Below, piece by piece: positions 20,702 through 33,579 of a DNA stretch of 64,000 nt; positions within the stretch are counted from its first letter, which is position 1; each line of letters starts with the position of its first letter. This DNA is from Macrothele yani (taxonomy: Eukaryota > Arthropoda > Arachnida > Araneae > Macrothelidae). The stretch spans positions 18,897,515-18,961,514 of the forward strand of contig CM077007.1 of assembly GCA_039090855.1 (NCBI GenBank), read 5' to 3'. The position numbers and the translations under genes are program-made. The notes under the pieces were generated by a model. The model was not told the DNA's origin. It searched no databases and worked only from the letters and a program-made list of their open reading frames with translations.

Positions 20702-21407
20702 CTATACTAGTATGTGAAACAAAGTGAGAAATTTTGACATGCTTGGCAAAACGCATATTTTGCCTGTTTGAACTGTTTTGGCTTAGTAATTTTAAGATTG
20801 ATTTTATTAGTGTCTGCATTAAGAATTATAATAAATGATTCTAGTAGCTGAAATATTTTATAAGAGTTGCTATAGCAGAAGCATTTTATGTGAAACTGCA
20901 TATCTGTTTGCCCAGATGGCTAAATTTCTGTCATTTATTTATTATTTCCCCCGAAACATCACTGTTAATCAAATAAGATTGTCACATTTTTTCCCAGATT
21001 GCATTTTATAAAGGACCCCCCCCCCCCGCTTTTTTTTTTTTTTTTGCTTTTGGAAAATTGACATATGAAAGTTGTAAAAAATGTCTAGCTTCTAATAATT
21101 TTTAGTTGTTTCATATAAGTAAGTTAGTAAGAATTCTGAAGTGCAAGTTAAGTCATTTCCTAATGATTTCTTTTGTTCAGAATGTCAAAGTTCCATGTTG
21201 CCAACTTAACACTGTGCACTTTCCTTCACACATGCATATCTTCTATGTAAACTTCTCAGTACATTAATACTGCACTGAAAGGGAGGGGAATTGAAATTAT
21301 CCATTATTTTCTTTGAGGTTAGTGTTGTTTTAAGAATTCTTTGATAATAGTTGGTATGCTTTATGTTGTTTGTTTAATTTTTTGATTATCAATACTTCTG
21401 TTTGTAG
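20702..21407 (+). other. Probable RIC1 intron sequence, no element recognised
   Basis: AT-rich, with a C run followed by a T run near 21016-21045. Ends in a splice acceptor (TTCTGTTTGTAG at 21396-21407) before the first visible RIC1 exon. Confidence 0.5.
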
Positions 21408-21552
21408 ATGTTGTCAGTGCAGCTGGTGGTGTTTCAAATCTGAAATGGACTCCAGATGGAGGTGCTCTTGCCATGACATGGGAGAAAGGAGGTCTAGCTG
21501 TATGGAGTGTCTTTGGGGCTCTGTTAATGTGTACGTTAGGCTGGGACTATGG
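21408..21552 (+). CDS. RIC1: RIC1 exon a
   Basis: Acceptor TTTGTAG and donor GG|GTAAAT. The exon starts with the last two bases of a codon and ends with two bases of the next. It encodes [20 protein letters not shown] then [20 protein letters not shown] and GWDYG. The words [10 protein letters not shown](A/S)(V/L)WSVFGA and CTLG are the most conserved of the RIC1 propeller. Confidence 0.93.
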
Positions 21553-22506
21553 GTAAATGCATTTTGTCATCATATCTTAACTTTCAGCATGTTTAAACTT
21601 GTGTAAACTATATTATCTTTTGTGGTTTGAATTTTATTAGAACCTTGTCATTTGTAGGTAACAGTTTATAATACATAAGGTGTCCCTTTTCAAAACAGTG
21701 TATCATGTGAAAGAAATGACAAAATGGAAAAATAAGAATATCGGCAGACAAAGGAAAGCTTTTACTGTAAACAAACGTAATCAGTTTTTATAGTTCTGGA
21801 ATGTTTTTATTCGAAAAAAAGATGTTAAAAACTTACTTCTTTCTTCCTTGGCAGCATCTTGATCTCTCTGTGACACTGTGATTGTGAAGTCATTGTGCAG
21901 AAAGGACATGAGCTTTGCCTGTGTAAGTTGATGCATCTATTTTGGCATTTTATTTTGACTGGCTATCATTGGTGACCATAGGCCTAGCCAGGGGAGAGAG
22001 TGTCCCTTGGGTCTGGATCCCCCTTGAGGGGGATGGAGTACAAATTTAAAGTGATGTATATACTGCATATACTCGTATATTAAAAAAACGTTTTTTCTCA
22101 GTAATTTTTTTTTATTGTTTGACTTTTAAAGATTTTGGGCTTGTTCCTACTTGGAGTACTTTTTTTGCAAGAGGCTTCCACGGATGAACCAAATCCATGG
22201 ACACCCCCACCCCCCAAGAAATTCGTGAACAGTTATTATCCATAACTGTTCCCCACAAAACTGGGATATAACTCTTAGAAGGTCGCAAATTATATCACAG
22301 CACATCTCATCTTCTGTTTAAGCAAGCATCCATCATCCACCAACATTTTTAACATTGTGCGCATGTTTTTCTGCTCACAGTGATTTCATAGCCGCAGCTT
22401 CATATGGAGATCAGCACGTGGCCAAAAAAGAGAAAGTAAGTTTTTAACTTTTTTTCATTAAAAACATTTCAGAGCTATACAGCTGAATACATTTTTATTT
22501 ACAGTG

Positions 22507-22657
<151 letters not shown>

Positions 22658-23464
22658 AAATTAACTTTGCCATTCCTTTTTTTCTTTTCTTTTTTTCCCA
22701 ATTCACAATATTGACAATTTCTCTTCTCCTGTGATTTCACTTCCTCAGCTGATGTGCATTCAGTTCTCTCCTGATGGAGTTAGCAACAGATGTGTTTGGA
22801 TAAACTTTGTCACATACTTTGCCATTGCTTCACAGTAGACCCATACAATCCAAGTGCTATGGATTCTCCGTGGTCATTACACAAATTGTTGATCTGCTAC
22901 GTAGTATGGGAAACCGAATATTCTACAGAAATAAGTAATCTCAAACAGATAATGTTGTTCAACATCTGTGGAAATTTATTTTCATGTTTTCAAGTTTCTA
23001 ACATTTATTAAAAAAATCTGGAATTGTTTATAATTTTTTTTTTAATATTATAACATTTCTGCTATGTGTTTTTGACATCTTTAAAGTTATTTGGTGGTTG
23101 AAAATGTTCAGGGGTACCAGAAATTATTGTTCTATCAGGTACAAGAATATTCCATGACTTTTGGAATTTCGAATTTTTCTAATGAAGCTGTGTTTTTTGT
23201 CTTATCAATTCTCTTCCTTATGATATTCTTATTTTTAATATTTTTTGGATCATGTTCATTGTTCTTAATATCTTTTGTAATAGTGAAAAAAAATCCCTTT
23301 GTATCTTTAAAAAATTTTGTCAAATGAAATGCATGTTTTACCATTTCTAACAGTATTTTTACTTCAAAACCAGTCAGTAAAGTGGACATGTTTACTCTCC
23401 CTTCTCCAAACAAATGAACTTTCAAAATTGGTACTTAATCTGTCCATAATGCAATCTGAGCTAT

Positions 23465-23715
23465 TTCTGTAACTTGTAAAATAGGTTTCATGGAAGTGTG
23501 TGCCAATTTTTGATATTTAATTTCACTTAAAATGTGCGTTTCCCCATTTCTCAGTCGCTTCTTGCTGTATCAAGGAGTAGCATAAGCGTTTTTTCATAAA
23601 ATTGGTTTCATGGAAGGGTGTGCCAATTTTTGGTATTTAATTTCACTTAAAATTTGTGTTTTGCCATTCCTCAGTCGCTTCTTGCTCAAGGGGTACAGCA
23701 AGCATTTTTCCTTTT
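23465..23715. repeat. Two-copy tandem duplication, about 115 bp unit
   Basis: Two copies of GGTTTCATGGAAG(T/G)GTGTGCC, ATTTAATTTCACTTAAAAT and CTCAGTCGCTTCTTGCT, starting near 23485 and 23605. A weaker third match may lie at 23330-23400. Function unknown. Confidence 0.85.
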
Positions 23716-23934
23716 GTTTAAAGTGGAATTAATATTGAAAAATGCAACTCTGCAGAGAAAACGACCTTACAGGGAACAAAAAAACAGACTGCTAGTTGAA
23801 GTTCTGAATTTGAACTTAAATTTTTTTGTAAACTCAGAGTTACTTATAGTGGTCGCTAAACCCCAAAAGAAAAGAATAATTTTGATTTGTTCTGTGGATG
23901 AGAATGAGGGAATTAATTTCCAGTAATACAGGAT

Positions 23935-24590
23935 GCCTGGGACAAAAACTATCAATAAGAAATCATCGTAAATCAATGCAAAACATAGATACAAAAATGT
24001 TGTTTGCTGTAGCAGAAAGACTTAAGTTTCATTGGCCATCAGTAAATCTCCACATGTTTACCCTTTGTGGCACGACAGATATCCAAAGTGTATTCGACCT
24101 CCCGCTATATGTTTTCCAGCTCCTGCGAAGTGACACTTTCATGAGCCGTAATGATCCTCCGACGCAAATCCACTAAATCTTTTACTGGAGTTTGGTAGAC
24201 AGTGTCTTTGATATGCTTCCAAAACAGGAAACCAAGAGGGGGTGAGATCTGCGGATCTGGGAGGCTACAGGACAGATCCGATCCAACACCCAGGAAAACA
24301 TTCGTTCCAATGAGCCCTGTCATGCACTGCATAATGAGAAGAGCTCCGTCTTGTTGGGAAAAGAATCCATCTGATATCTGAGGTGTGGCACAAATTTTCA
24401 GCATATCCAAGTAAACATCTGCAGTGACAGTCCATTCAATGAAAAAGAATGGGCCAATAATTTCATGCACACTGAGGCAGCACCAAACATTTAATATAGG
24501 GCCATCTTGTTGTAGCTCACTGCATGCTGATTCTCAGATTCCCATATTCTGCAGTTGTGTCTGTTGATAATAACTTGTAGGATTGTGTAG
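23935..24590 (-). pseudogene. Mariner-type transposase C-terminal pseudogene
   Basis: The - strand reads INRHNCRIWESES, ELQQDGPILNVWC, HEIIGPFFFIEWTVTADVYL, ICATPQISDGFFSQQDGALL and then HIKDTVYQTPVKDLVDLRRR, ending ELENI (stop) and EVEYTLDICRAT. It has the second catalytic Asp (QQDG), but the third region reads SPPLGFLFWKHIK and lacks the Asp. The end near 23935 (GTTTTTGTCCCAGGCATCC) may be its terminus. Related to long mariner-like proteins common in arthropods. Confidence 0.8.
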
Positions 24591-25235
24591 CTGCCTGAAG
24601 TGTTCTTTAAAAGTTGATGTGCCTCCAAATAGAGTGAGACAGCTCCTCCAAATAGAGTGAGGCATTTTAAAGAAGTAATAGTCCAAATCAGATACCATTT
24701 TCAGTTCTTTCTGCTTGTTTAGATGTTTTGAGCAGATGTGCAGAAGTTAATCTTTCTTGTGATCATTGACCTCACACATGTTTCAACTGCAAGAGTTCAT
24801 AATGTGACTTGCAGAGCGCACTTAGATTTACCTCTGTGGATGTCGTCTTCATCAAACATTTCAAAACCCTCTTGTGTGATGTCACTGATTTCATGATTCA
24901 TTTCTTATGCAAGTCAGTGGCAGTGAGTGCCAACTACCGTTAGTCAGAGCTACTACTCTACAACAGCTAAAAAAAAAGGGAGGGAGAAGAAGGGATATAG
25001 AAAATGATGAGTTCAGTTCTACTGATCAAAAATGGTAAATTTAAGATGGAGCTTAAGATTTTACTGTATAGGAGTAGTATTTATTGAAAAGTAGCTTCAG
25101 ATGTGAAATTATGAAGCAGGATACTTCATGTTGTACTTTATGCCGTGGTTTGTAATCATGTGCAGCAGCTTATGTAATATTTATATCAAATTTAATTTTT
25201 GTGTTTTCTAAATGCACATATCTTTCCATCTACAG

Positions 25236-25278
25236 ATCAGCTGATGTGATGAAGAATATTATCAAAATCTCATCCCTT
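25236..25278 (+). CDS. RIC1: RIC1 exon b (43 bp micro-exon)
   Basis: Acceptor CCATCTACAG, donor CTT|GTAAGT. The first base completes the Gly codon of exon a, giving DYG-SADVMKNIIKISSL, which leads into EWGPEGYYLW of exon c. The alignment to the arthropod-type DYG-(x)n-NPLxIxSLEW pattern fixes the phase; a competing exon candidate at 22381 breaks the frame and was rejected. Confidence 0.88.
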
Positions 25279-25699
25279 GTAAGTTTAAAATTTCATTTTT
25301 TGAAATACTTTTTAAGACATTTGAATCATTTAACCAAATTGTATGTAATGAACATTATTGCTAAGTAATTAATTTTTCAAATCTGTCATCATCGTTATGG
25401 TAGAACTTGTAATTTCTTGTTACACTTTGGAAACAAAGTTTTGTGCAATGTAATATATAGGTATAATGATTTCTTATATATTGTCAGTTTCCTCTTATTT
25501 GTTCAGGTTTTTCATTATAACATGTCAGTTGTGTCATTGCATTTGCTGTCAAATTTGTTATATATTTAATCATGAAATAGTGCTGATGAAAAAAAATCAG
25601 CCTGGCTAAAGGTAAATTTAATTGCATAAAACACCTTAAAACCTCCAATATTAAATGAACTGATTTCTTTGTTTATATGCAGCTTTTGAATTTCAGACA

Positions 25700-25895
25700 T
25701 ACTTTGTTCATTCTGGACAATATACTCTGCAGTTCACCTTGCTCTCGGACAACAAGACTGAGTCATTGGCATTCTGCCACCTGCACACACTGATATCCCC
25801 ATGACATAAACCTGTGCTATCTATTTTGGTATTACACATGCATGCATGCATAAATATGTTTAATAACCATGACAACACTACACAACCTTGTCACT
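25700..25895 (-). mobile_element. (ATGT)n-tailed LINE family, short reverse transcriptase fragment
   Basis: The - strand matches copy 1 across the segment QGCV...LLNIFM, TGLC and DISVC up to SVLLSESK, including the site of YADD, which is mutated (NAND). No tail and no duplication seen. The most diverged copy of this family in the window. Confidence 0.75.
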
Positions 25896-26239
25896 GATTA
25901 GAATGCAAATTAGTAACATAACAATAATAATAAAATGTGGAATATATATGCTTGGTTGAAATCAACAAACTTTTCACATAACAATACCACAATAAACATA
26001 GAAATTAAGTGACCCCCCCTCCCCCACACACAGTTTTTTTTTTCATTTAATTTCTACGTCCACTGGGAAATATAATTTTCTTGTAACTTATTAAAAAAAA
26101 ATCCTTTGAAAATGAAAGTTACAAAAAAATCATATTTCTGAATTTCTTTTCAGTGTCTTTACATTGAAATCATTGTCTGTCTAAAATGCACTGCTTGATG
26201 TAGAAAAGCAGGAAGTATTTGTTTGAGTGCCATGCAGAT

Positions 26240-27470
26240 TCATCAGTACGTGTCACCAGTTTGGTTATGTACATGACTGCAGTTGTAAATCAATCACGTA
26301 ATAGACGAGGGCATTAAAGGGCATAACTAAGTTTGGTTGTCTTCACCTGGTCATGTGGGCCACAGTATCTGGAGAGATCTTGGTGGCAAAAGCACACGTG
26401 AGGAGTAAGAATGCCTGTGTGACTTCACCTAGACAACTACTATCACATACATATTCCTTTACCAGAGGTTTCATCATAGGGCTGTGTGCAGTTGGTTGGT
26501 CCCTGCATCGCATTGTATCAGAAATGCATCAGGATGCACCACCTGTCCCTCGAATTTGTTAACAGTGTTCTGAAGAAGGTAACACGCATCACATTAGTGG
26601 GGCTGATGCATGTAGAAGGACTTCTTGATCGGAATGTTCAATGGAAAGTCTTAGTAGCCCTTGAATCCACAGCAGAGGACATGTGACGAGGTGTACAGGT
26701 AGCTATGGACATCCCTAAACTGGGAACTACTGATTGGCTGAGGCAGATTTGTGCTCTTGCCAGCCATTGAGATGATTACCACTCATTTCAGCACATCGCC
26801 ATGTAAGGTTGCAGTCCTGCTCTATTAGGCATGTTTGACAAAACAAATGGTACCATGTCATATTCAGCAATGAGTCTTGCTTCCATCTCTGTGCCAATGA
26901 TCTATACTTGAGAGGCTGGAGATGACATGGCCACTGGGCTGATGTTGCTCCCATCCATGAGCGTCATACTCAGCCTGGTGTCATGGTTTGGGGCAAATCC
27001 AATTTAAACAGCCGTTCACCACTCCTACGCACAGTCGGTACAATGGCAACGCAATGATACTTCAATGAGGTGCTGCAGCCTGTTCCTGTATCTCTGTGAT
27101 ATCTATGATGCCCATTTAAACAGTATAATGTCCACCTACACACTACCAACATCAGGAGACAGTGCCTACAAAGTGCCCAAGAGTGGCCCTGGCCAGCGCA
27201 ATCTCTAGTTTTCACCTGAACTGAGAACACGTGAGACATCATGTAATGCCTCTGTGTTACCACCTCACAATGATGATGAATTATGGACACTGATCAACAA
27301 TGTATGGCCAGCGATACCTCAGAACACCTTTCACGATCTACAGACTTTTCCACTCTGTACAACTCTTGTGATGCAGAATGTATAGCCCAGCATGGCTGTC
27401 ATAGCACCTACTGACCAGGCCACATTACACTGTGTCTTCACCATTCACATTCATGTAATCCCTCAGAAAT
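26240..27470 (+). pseudogene. Tc1-type transposase pseudogene
   Basis: In changing + strand frames: FSNESCFHLCANDL, ERHTQPGVMVWGKS, NSRSPLLRTVGTM, then WPWPAQSLVFT and ENTWDIM-like words near 27190-27240, and DTDQQCMASDTSEH. Order and wording fit Tc1 (SDESRF, PGVMVWG, WPARSPDLxPIEHxWD). Many stops. Ends not resolved. Confidence 0.7.
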
Positions 27471-27645
27471 TGAATAATTTCTTTCCTACTTAGTTGTCTA
27501 CATGTGTAGTAAGTTCTGTCTCAGCATTCTTTCATGGTACAGCATTTTCTATGTCAAGCAGTGTGTATAAAAATCATAGTCAAACAAACTTCCTTCGAAC
27601 TCAGATTTTTTTTTTTTAAGAACAAACTGAATATGGAAGTACCTA

Positions 27646-28832
27646 CAGTAGAGCCTGTTAATAATGAGGACCTCAGGACTGATGGAAACCCTCGTTAAAT
27701 CTGGGTGCTCGCTAAATGCATTTTTGAGTGAAAATTTCCACCCTGTAAAAATGTGCATATATGTTTATATTATGTATCCATAAGAATTAGATGTACTTGA
27801 AAGATTTAATTAATTATTTGTACTGTAGTTGATTAAATCTTTCAGGTATATTCAACTTGACGGCCATGGGAAGCTGACCACTGTTAAACTACACAGCACA
27901 CATAAAGGGAAGCTGACCACTGGTAAACTACACAGCACACATAAAGCAAATGCAGCAGAGATCTTACCAGTGCAGTGCTCACTTGGAGGGTTGAAAGGAG
28001 CAATGGACACAATTTCAGGAATTGTTATTTCCTTATTACGCACGTTTTTCTCGATGTATCGAGATTTAAAAAAACATGTTTTCCATACGTTATTTTTTCA
28101 GGTAGAACCATTTAATGGTGGTTTTAACTGCTGTAACTTTTTACATGTTATATTTCTTTTGAGTGGAAAGCAATTTCTTGGTTGGAAGTTATTAATATTC
28201 GCTGTGAATATATATTGCGGTAATCGAATGCGATTCAAGGAAAAATGGTTCTACCTGAAAAAATAAATTGTTATTTCTTGTTCCTCATTGGCAACATCCT
28301 CATTCCCCTGCCCCTCTCTGCAATTGTCAGCCATTAAGCCACCTACATGTGCATGAGCCCCACCTATCCTCAGTTTGCCTAAGAATAGGTGTCATGTGTT
28401 CAAATTTGCTGGTACAATACACCCAATGCATAGCTAGTGGAGTGGATGATGGAGAGAGTCTGTTACACAACTCACTTGTTTAGCATTTGATGTACTTTTC
28501 CCCCACTGCTTTTCTATCAACATTCTACCACCAGCACACAAGGATTCCCATGCTGTGCTACATTTTCATCCTGTATGCCACCATTTCTGTTCCTCCATTC
28601 TAGGACAGTGCTCAGCAGAGTTTTTCTGTGCCATTAAATATCAAATTTTATTAAATTTGTTATTTTTGTTGTTAAAAAGGATCATCCTAGCTTTTTTTTC
28701 TCTCCCTCTTTAAATCTGGGTGCTTTATTTAATTTTTTTCATTAAAACGACCAAATTAGCTTTGAATTAACATTATACCAAGCAAAAGTTATTATTTTTC
28801 TTGCTAAATGCAGGCTTGTTAAGTGAGTTCTG
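27646..28832. mobile_element. Tigger/pogo-like non-autonomous element
   Basis: Left end CAGTAGAGCCTGTTAATAAT after TA (27644-27645); right end complements CAGAACTCACTTAACAAGCC before TA (28833-28834). CAGTA-type ends and TA target sites are typical of pogo/Tigger elements. No transposase seen. Inside, about 27867-27950, is a 45-bp direct duplication (AAACTACACAGCACACATAA). Confidence 0.6.
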
Positions 28833-28960
28833 TATTTGATATTTTCATTATTACCTGAAAGATTCAACCCCCAGCCTGAAAATTCTGTGCATAGAATCAG
28901 TAGTTGTCAATTCTTTGTAAATGATGCAAGTTAACAATAGCAGTTTCTTTCATTTTGTAG

Positions 28961-29110
28961 GAATGGGGTCCTGAAGGTTATTATCTTTGGGGTGTTGCCA
29001 AGAAGTTATGTGAAGTCTCAAAAGATGATTCTTCTTCTGATACTGGGCATGTTGCAAGAATTGCACTGTTTCAGTTTGTCAAAAGTGCCCTTACTGTTAA
29101 TGCTGGCATG
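28961..29110 (+). CDS. RIC1: RIC1 exon c
   Basis: 150 bp, phase 0 at both ends. Encodes EWGPEGYYLWGVAKK, a variable SKDDSSSDTGH loop, then ARIALFQFVKSALTVNAGM. EGYxLW and LFQFxKSxLTVNxxM are RIC1 signatures. Acceptor TTTTGTAG, donor ATG|GTAAGT. Confidence 0.93.
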
Positions 29111-29321
29111 GTAAGTTTATTTTGAATTAACTTTTAGAATTTATTATGTTATCAGTATTATTGTAGTTTTGTAAAAGTTATCCCAGATAAAATTTTACCG
29201 ACATATGCCATAAAAAGTAATTCCATAATACTGCAAAGTGAAAGAGTTTCTATTACCAGTTGTTACTACCTGTAAATGTGTAAAAAGTATTTTTTATTAC
29301 CTTTTTTTTTTTTTTTACCAG

Positions 29322-29498
29322 ACAGGTCGAGAGCATGTATTCCTACAGGCTGAGGATCGTTTGTATATTAGTGCAGGAGCTGATGTTGTTCACCGAAAAC
29401 TTTCTAGTCCAAGGGCTGGAGCTGGTAGTTATGAGCCCTGTTTCTCTTATTCAAAGGATCAGATGGTTGTTGGCAATAAACAGTGGATTATTGTCCCT
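29322..29498 (+). CDS. RIC1: RIC1 exon d
   Basis: 177 bp, phase 0. Encodes TGREHVFLQAEDRLYISAGA, a variable SSPRAGAGSYEP region and GNKQWIIVP. LQxEDRLYI is conserved in RIC1. The short 211-bp intron before it is free of repeats and ends in a long T tract then CCAG. Confidence 0.93.
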
Positions 29499-30149
29499 GT
29501 AAGTTCTATTGTTCAGTTAAATTAAAATTGTAAAGTTGTGAATTGTATTAAAACTTTGTATCATGTGATAAAGAGCATTTAACTTTTGGTTTATAGTTAA
29601 AAGTGTAACTTTGCCTGTTTCGTAGAATACTAGTGGATAAAAATATGTGAAATTTGTGTTTTTAAATTAATGGCAGTGAAACATTTTTTTATGAAGCTAC
29701 AGTCTCTGATCTTTTTGAAATGTTTGTGGATAATCAATAAAATGAAGCACCTCTCTCAATAAGCATAAACAATTAGGTTACCTCTACATAATTGGAGATC
29801 TATTTCCTATCTGTAATAGCACAGTAATGACTTGGTTTTTCAGTATGCAGGTATTAGTGTCATAAAAATAGAACCTTGATTTTTAGGGCTTTGTTAATTT
29901 AAACAGTGTAGAAACGTATGATATCATCAAACTGAACAGAACATTAAGATACATGTACATGATCCATGTCAGGGCTGATTAAAACCTGGCACTTAGAAAT
30001 TAGGTACCGACACCCAAATTTTTTACTTCAAAATTCCTAATTTGCACTAAATGTCACAATTTCTGTCATATAATTTGAAGATTATCTGTTTAAAAGTCAT
30101 AAAAAAGTTTAGGTTATGTAGATCATAAACTGTTTTTAAAAAACAGTTT

Positions 30150-30650
30150 TTGTGGCACTTTAGTTCTTTATGCTTTCCAGCCATAGGTTGAAGAAGCATA
30201 TATGCTCCAGCTTTGTCCGTCTGTCTGTCTGAACAATAACTCACATAAAATTGGTTCGATTTTGATGAAATTTTAGTAGTGGTAGGGGACAACCTGGGGA
30301 CGAACCCTATTGAAAATGGGCTAAATGGGGTCAAAGGTCAGGACATGAAAGTGGGATCCATTTCCATCGCGTCATAACTTACATAAAAATGCTTCGATTG
30401 CGACAAAACTTTATCATGTTGTTCTGGAGGTTATACTGAACTGGTTCTTTTGAATATAATTGAAATGGGGTCAAAGGTCAGGGCACAGGAGCGACATTTA
30501 TTCCACAGCCATTATCCTCATAACTTGAGTATTAACTTGAGTAATGATTTCTGGTATGTGGGGAAGCGTATCGTAATTGTGCATTGCATGATTTCACTAA
30601 CTTGTTTAAAAATCCATGTGATGTTAAGAGAGCTGGTGGTATTGAAAAAG
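30150..30650 (+). repeat. DR1-bearing tandem repeat, short array (about 3 units)
   Basis: Units of about 140 bp carry GGTTCGATTTTGATGAAATT, then GGGGACGAACCCTATTGAAA, ATGGGGTCAAAGGTCA and GCGTCATAACTTA. GGGGTCAAAGGTCA occurs at 30327-30340 and 30467-30480. The array starts with GCTTTCCAGCCATAGGTTGA and ends with GTATGTGGGGAAGCGTATCG, the same edges as the larger array at 50375-51655, so the two are copies of one family. Confidence 0.85.
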
Positions 30651-30785
30651 TATTGAACATGCATTAGTAGCAGGAAAATTTGTAATGCAATATGAAGGAA
30701 GAGAGCTGCAAAAAGATGGATTATTATTATTTTTTTTACTTACAAGCAGTTTGACAGAAAATATGATCCAACAAAAATGGTGCTG

Positions 30786-31876
30786 CAGTAAGACCTCTGA
30801 GTAGCAGACATCCTGGAACTTCAACATTTGTCTTCTACTCGAGAGGTTGGCTTCTGAGCTCAAACTAGACTTGCAATGCAAAAATCTTCATATCAAATAC
30901 GTATGAATAATACGTAATTAAAATGATGTTTTTTGATTAAATGTTTTATTTATTTTTTTGCTATTGTTTTATTGTGAGAAACAGTACACACATGTGGATA
31001 CACACAGTACATGTACAGTATTTTAATTTTAAAATGCAGTTCATGCAATGTATGCATTTTGATATATATTAAACATGCGTGCATAACAAAATATATTGCA
31101 CCATGAATTTTGAAATGCATGTATTTACCGCTCATTATTAAATTAAACCAGTCAGCAGTCTTTTAGGTGCAAAAAGTCTGATGAAACCTGTTTTTCTGAA
31201 TATATTTTTAAATTCTTCAATATTACACTCCATATCAATTTTGTTTAATGAAAAAAAATTGCGACTCTTCACTACAATTCAGAGCATCTTTAAAAAAAAA
31301 TGCACCTCTTCTTCAACTGCATCAGATGCTTCCCCAGTCAAATCATTTTCTTGTGATGTTTTCAAAGCAATGAACTCATTCATGCACATTGTTCATCTCC
31401 TCTTTGATACACAGATCTTCATTAACTGTAATGAATCTTTTGCATTTTCTTCACTGTTTAGAATACATAATTAGTTTTAAAATGGTGTCTAAATCCTCTT
31501 CTTTTAGATTGACAATGAATAACCCATTTTGTTTGAAAAAAGCTGTTTTGCCCACTTCTAAAAAATGATAGGCCCATACTGAAACCACAGACAATAGTTT
31601 TTGTAATGGGGATCAGAGGACAAAAAGTACCCTATTTCTGTCCAAAGAAGCTGAACAAAATCTCTGTGCAAAAATTCAGATTTATTCCCCCCCTCCCCCT
31701 TTAACATTTATATTTTTAACTGTCTTATGACCAAGATCACTGTCCGTTATTCGGAAGGTCTGCTATTAAGAGGTAAATATACAGAACCGTATATACTTCA
31801 GGACTGGGAATTACAAAACTGTCTGCTAAATGGATGTGTCCACTATGCAGGAGTGTCTGTTAAGGAGGTTTTACTG
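30786..31876 (-). mobile_element. Tigger/pogo-like element with C-terminal transposase remnant
   Basis: Left end CAGTAAGACCTCTGAGTAGC; right end complements CAGTAAAACCTCCTTAACAG next to TA. The - strand of 31180-31470 encodes DAVEEEVHFF, RNFFSLNKIDMECNIEEFKN, resembling the acidic tail and short helices at the end of Tigger transposases. The DDE core is missing or unrecognisable. Confidence 0.6.
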
Positions 31877-32093
31877 TATTTACATTCGTGGAAAGCTCTG
31901 TGCTGTGCAATTCGGCAGCACAAGTAATCTTTGCCATCATCAGCCTATTCACTTTGCGAATCACATTCATTAGTTTTGCTGCGCTAAGTGCATTAGTTAA
32001 GGCATTTGTTCGCTCTGTTGTTTTTTACAAACATTATGAAAAGTGACTAATGCTACAGATGTCTGTAGTTTCTACTGTTTTTCTTTTTTCGGT

Positions 32094-32162
32094 CAAACTA
32101 ATGAACAATGTCAATGCTGAAAAAAATATGAATTTCAACATTATCATTGTTCATTAGTTTGT
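32094..32162. repeat. Hairpin, about 29-bp arms
   Basis: CAAACTAATGAACAATGTCA pairs with the sequence ending CATTGTTCATTAGTTTG across a short AT loop. Possibly a small MITE; nothing more is visible. Confidence 0.8.
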
Positions 32163-32249
32163 GTTCTTTATTCACTTGAAAATAACACTAAAGTACTCCA
32201 AAAAACATTTGTTGTTTTTAATAAGAAGATCATTTCTTTCTTACTTTTT

Positions 32250-32760
32250 AGGACTTTTGGGTCATCCTATGAATCACAATGTTTCTGTCAGAAATTGTGT
32301 TTTGGGATCAACATATCGGGCGCATTGTGATTATTTTTTCTTACGAATTTCACAGTCTTACTCTTTCAGACACATCTCGTGGTCATCCACCACCACCAGT
32401 AGCTGTAACAGATAAAGAGCTGAAGAATATTGTGGAAGCTGATCCATGGCGAAGTGTCCATAAAATTATGGCAAAGGTATGTGCACATCATTCAGTGGTT
32501 GTCAAGCACCTGGCATGTGTTACGGCTACTTGTGGATGACCACGAGGAGCATTTGCAAAGGACAATGAAATTTTGCAAACCATCGACATTTAGTGCTTTC
32601 ATTCATAGAACGCTGCCTAAAAACCACATTAATGCTGTTTCGGGCTGCCATACCCAGAAAATGTCAGAATTTGAACTCATACAAAGAAAATTACGTGCAA
32701 CTGTGGTCCACTTTGACCAAGGCTTGTGCACTCATGGTTAAATCTTGTCATGAAATGAGA
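32250..32760 (+). pseudogene. Mariner N-terminal DNA-binding region, pseudogene
   Basis: The + strand reads SDTSRGHPPPPVAVTDKELK then NIVEADPWRSVHKIMAKV and HHSVVVKHL, fitting the second helix-turn-helix of mariner proteins (SGRPxxVDDxxLxxLVEADPxxTVRELAE). Frame breaks follow. No catalytic core found. Confidence 0.6.
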
Positions 32761-33579
32761 CATTCACTGCACACACAAGATATATGCCGACCTTGTGACA
32801 TGTCATGTGACCTTGCTGGATGACATCATTCTGCTGAAGAGTTCGAATACGTCCACTCGCAGAAAGCGGACAGTTATCTGCACCAACCCAATAATTATTA
32901 TATCATAACTATGTATTTGTATGATGCTCAGGCATGTTTTGGGCACAGACCACATTAAATTAATAATAACTATGAAATTGTTACTCCTGACTGGGCATTC
33001 TCCATCTCTTCTTGCCCATTGCAAGGTTTTTGGCATATACTAAATTGCTTCCTCAAACATTAGTGACTGATTTTCGCACCTTCAGTTCACCTTCTTTCTG
33101 TAGCTTTTCTACATGGTACCCCAGAATTTGACACCTGTTTAGTCAATCTCTCTTCTCCAACTTGATACATATACGTATAATACCATCTGAGAATGTTCTC
33201 ACTAACTTTTTCATATGCAGAAGAAGTACCCAGCTCTGTTTTAATGTCTGCATTACTGTTTTGCCACTGACCCCTCCGATTTTCCCCAAATATTTGTTTT
33301 TTTATTTTCTTCTTTTTACAACTTTCATGTCTGCAGCTGCTGACCTCCTACACAGTCATTTGTGCTATTGTTTGTGAAAATTGCAACATGATGAAGGACT
33401 GCTGGTATTAGCTTGAAACTTACAAGATGTGTACAACAGGTTGGGACATGCAAATGGGTAAAATGTCTGTGAAAATGTACATGCAGTTTCAGAGCACCAC
33501 TTCTAAACTGTCCAGTCTTGGGCATAAAGAGCTGGCTCAAATGAGATGTTGCAATCACTGAAGAGCCGACATTGAATTG

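Noticed and set aside
1..21407. Upstream RIC1 exons
   Set aside because: I looked for the N-terminal RIC1 words in + strand frames and found none; either they lie left of the window or are too short to see by eye.
22381..22435. Possible RIC1 exon (DFIAAASYGDQHVAKKEK) with good AG and GTAAGT sites
   Set aside because: Including it puts exon b out of frame and into a stop, while joining exon a directly to exon b gives a continuous RIC1-like sequence. Could be a decoy or rare alternative exon.
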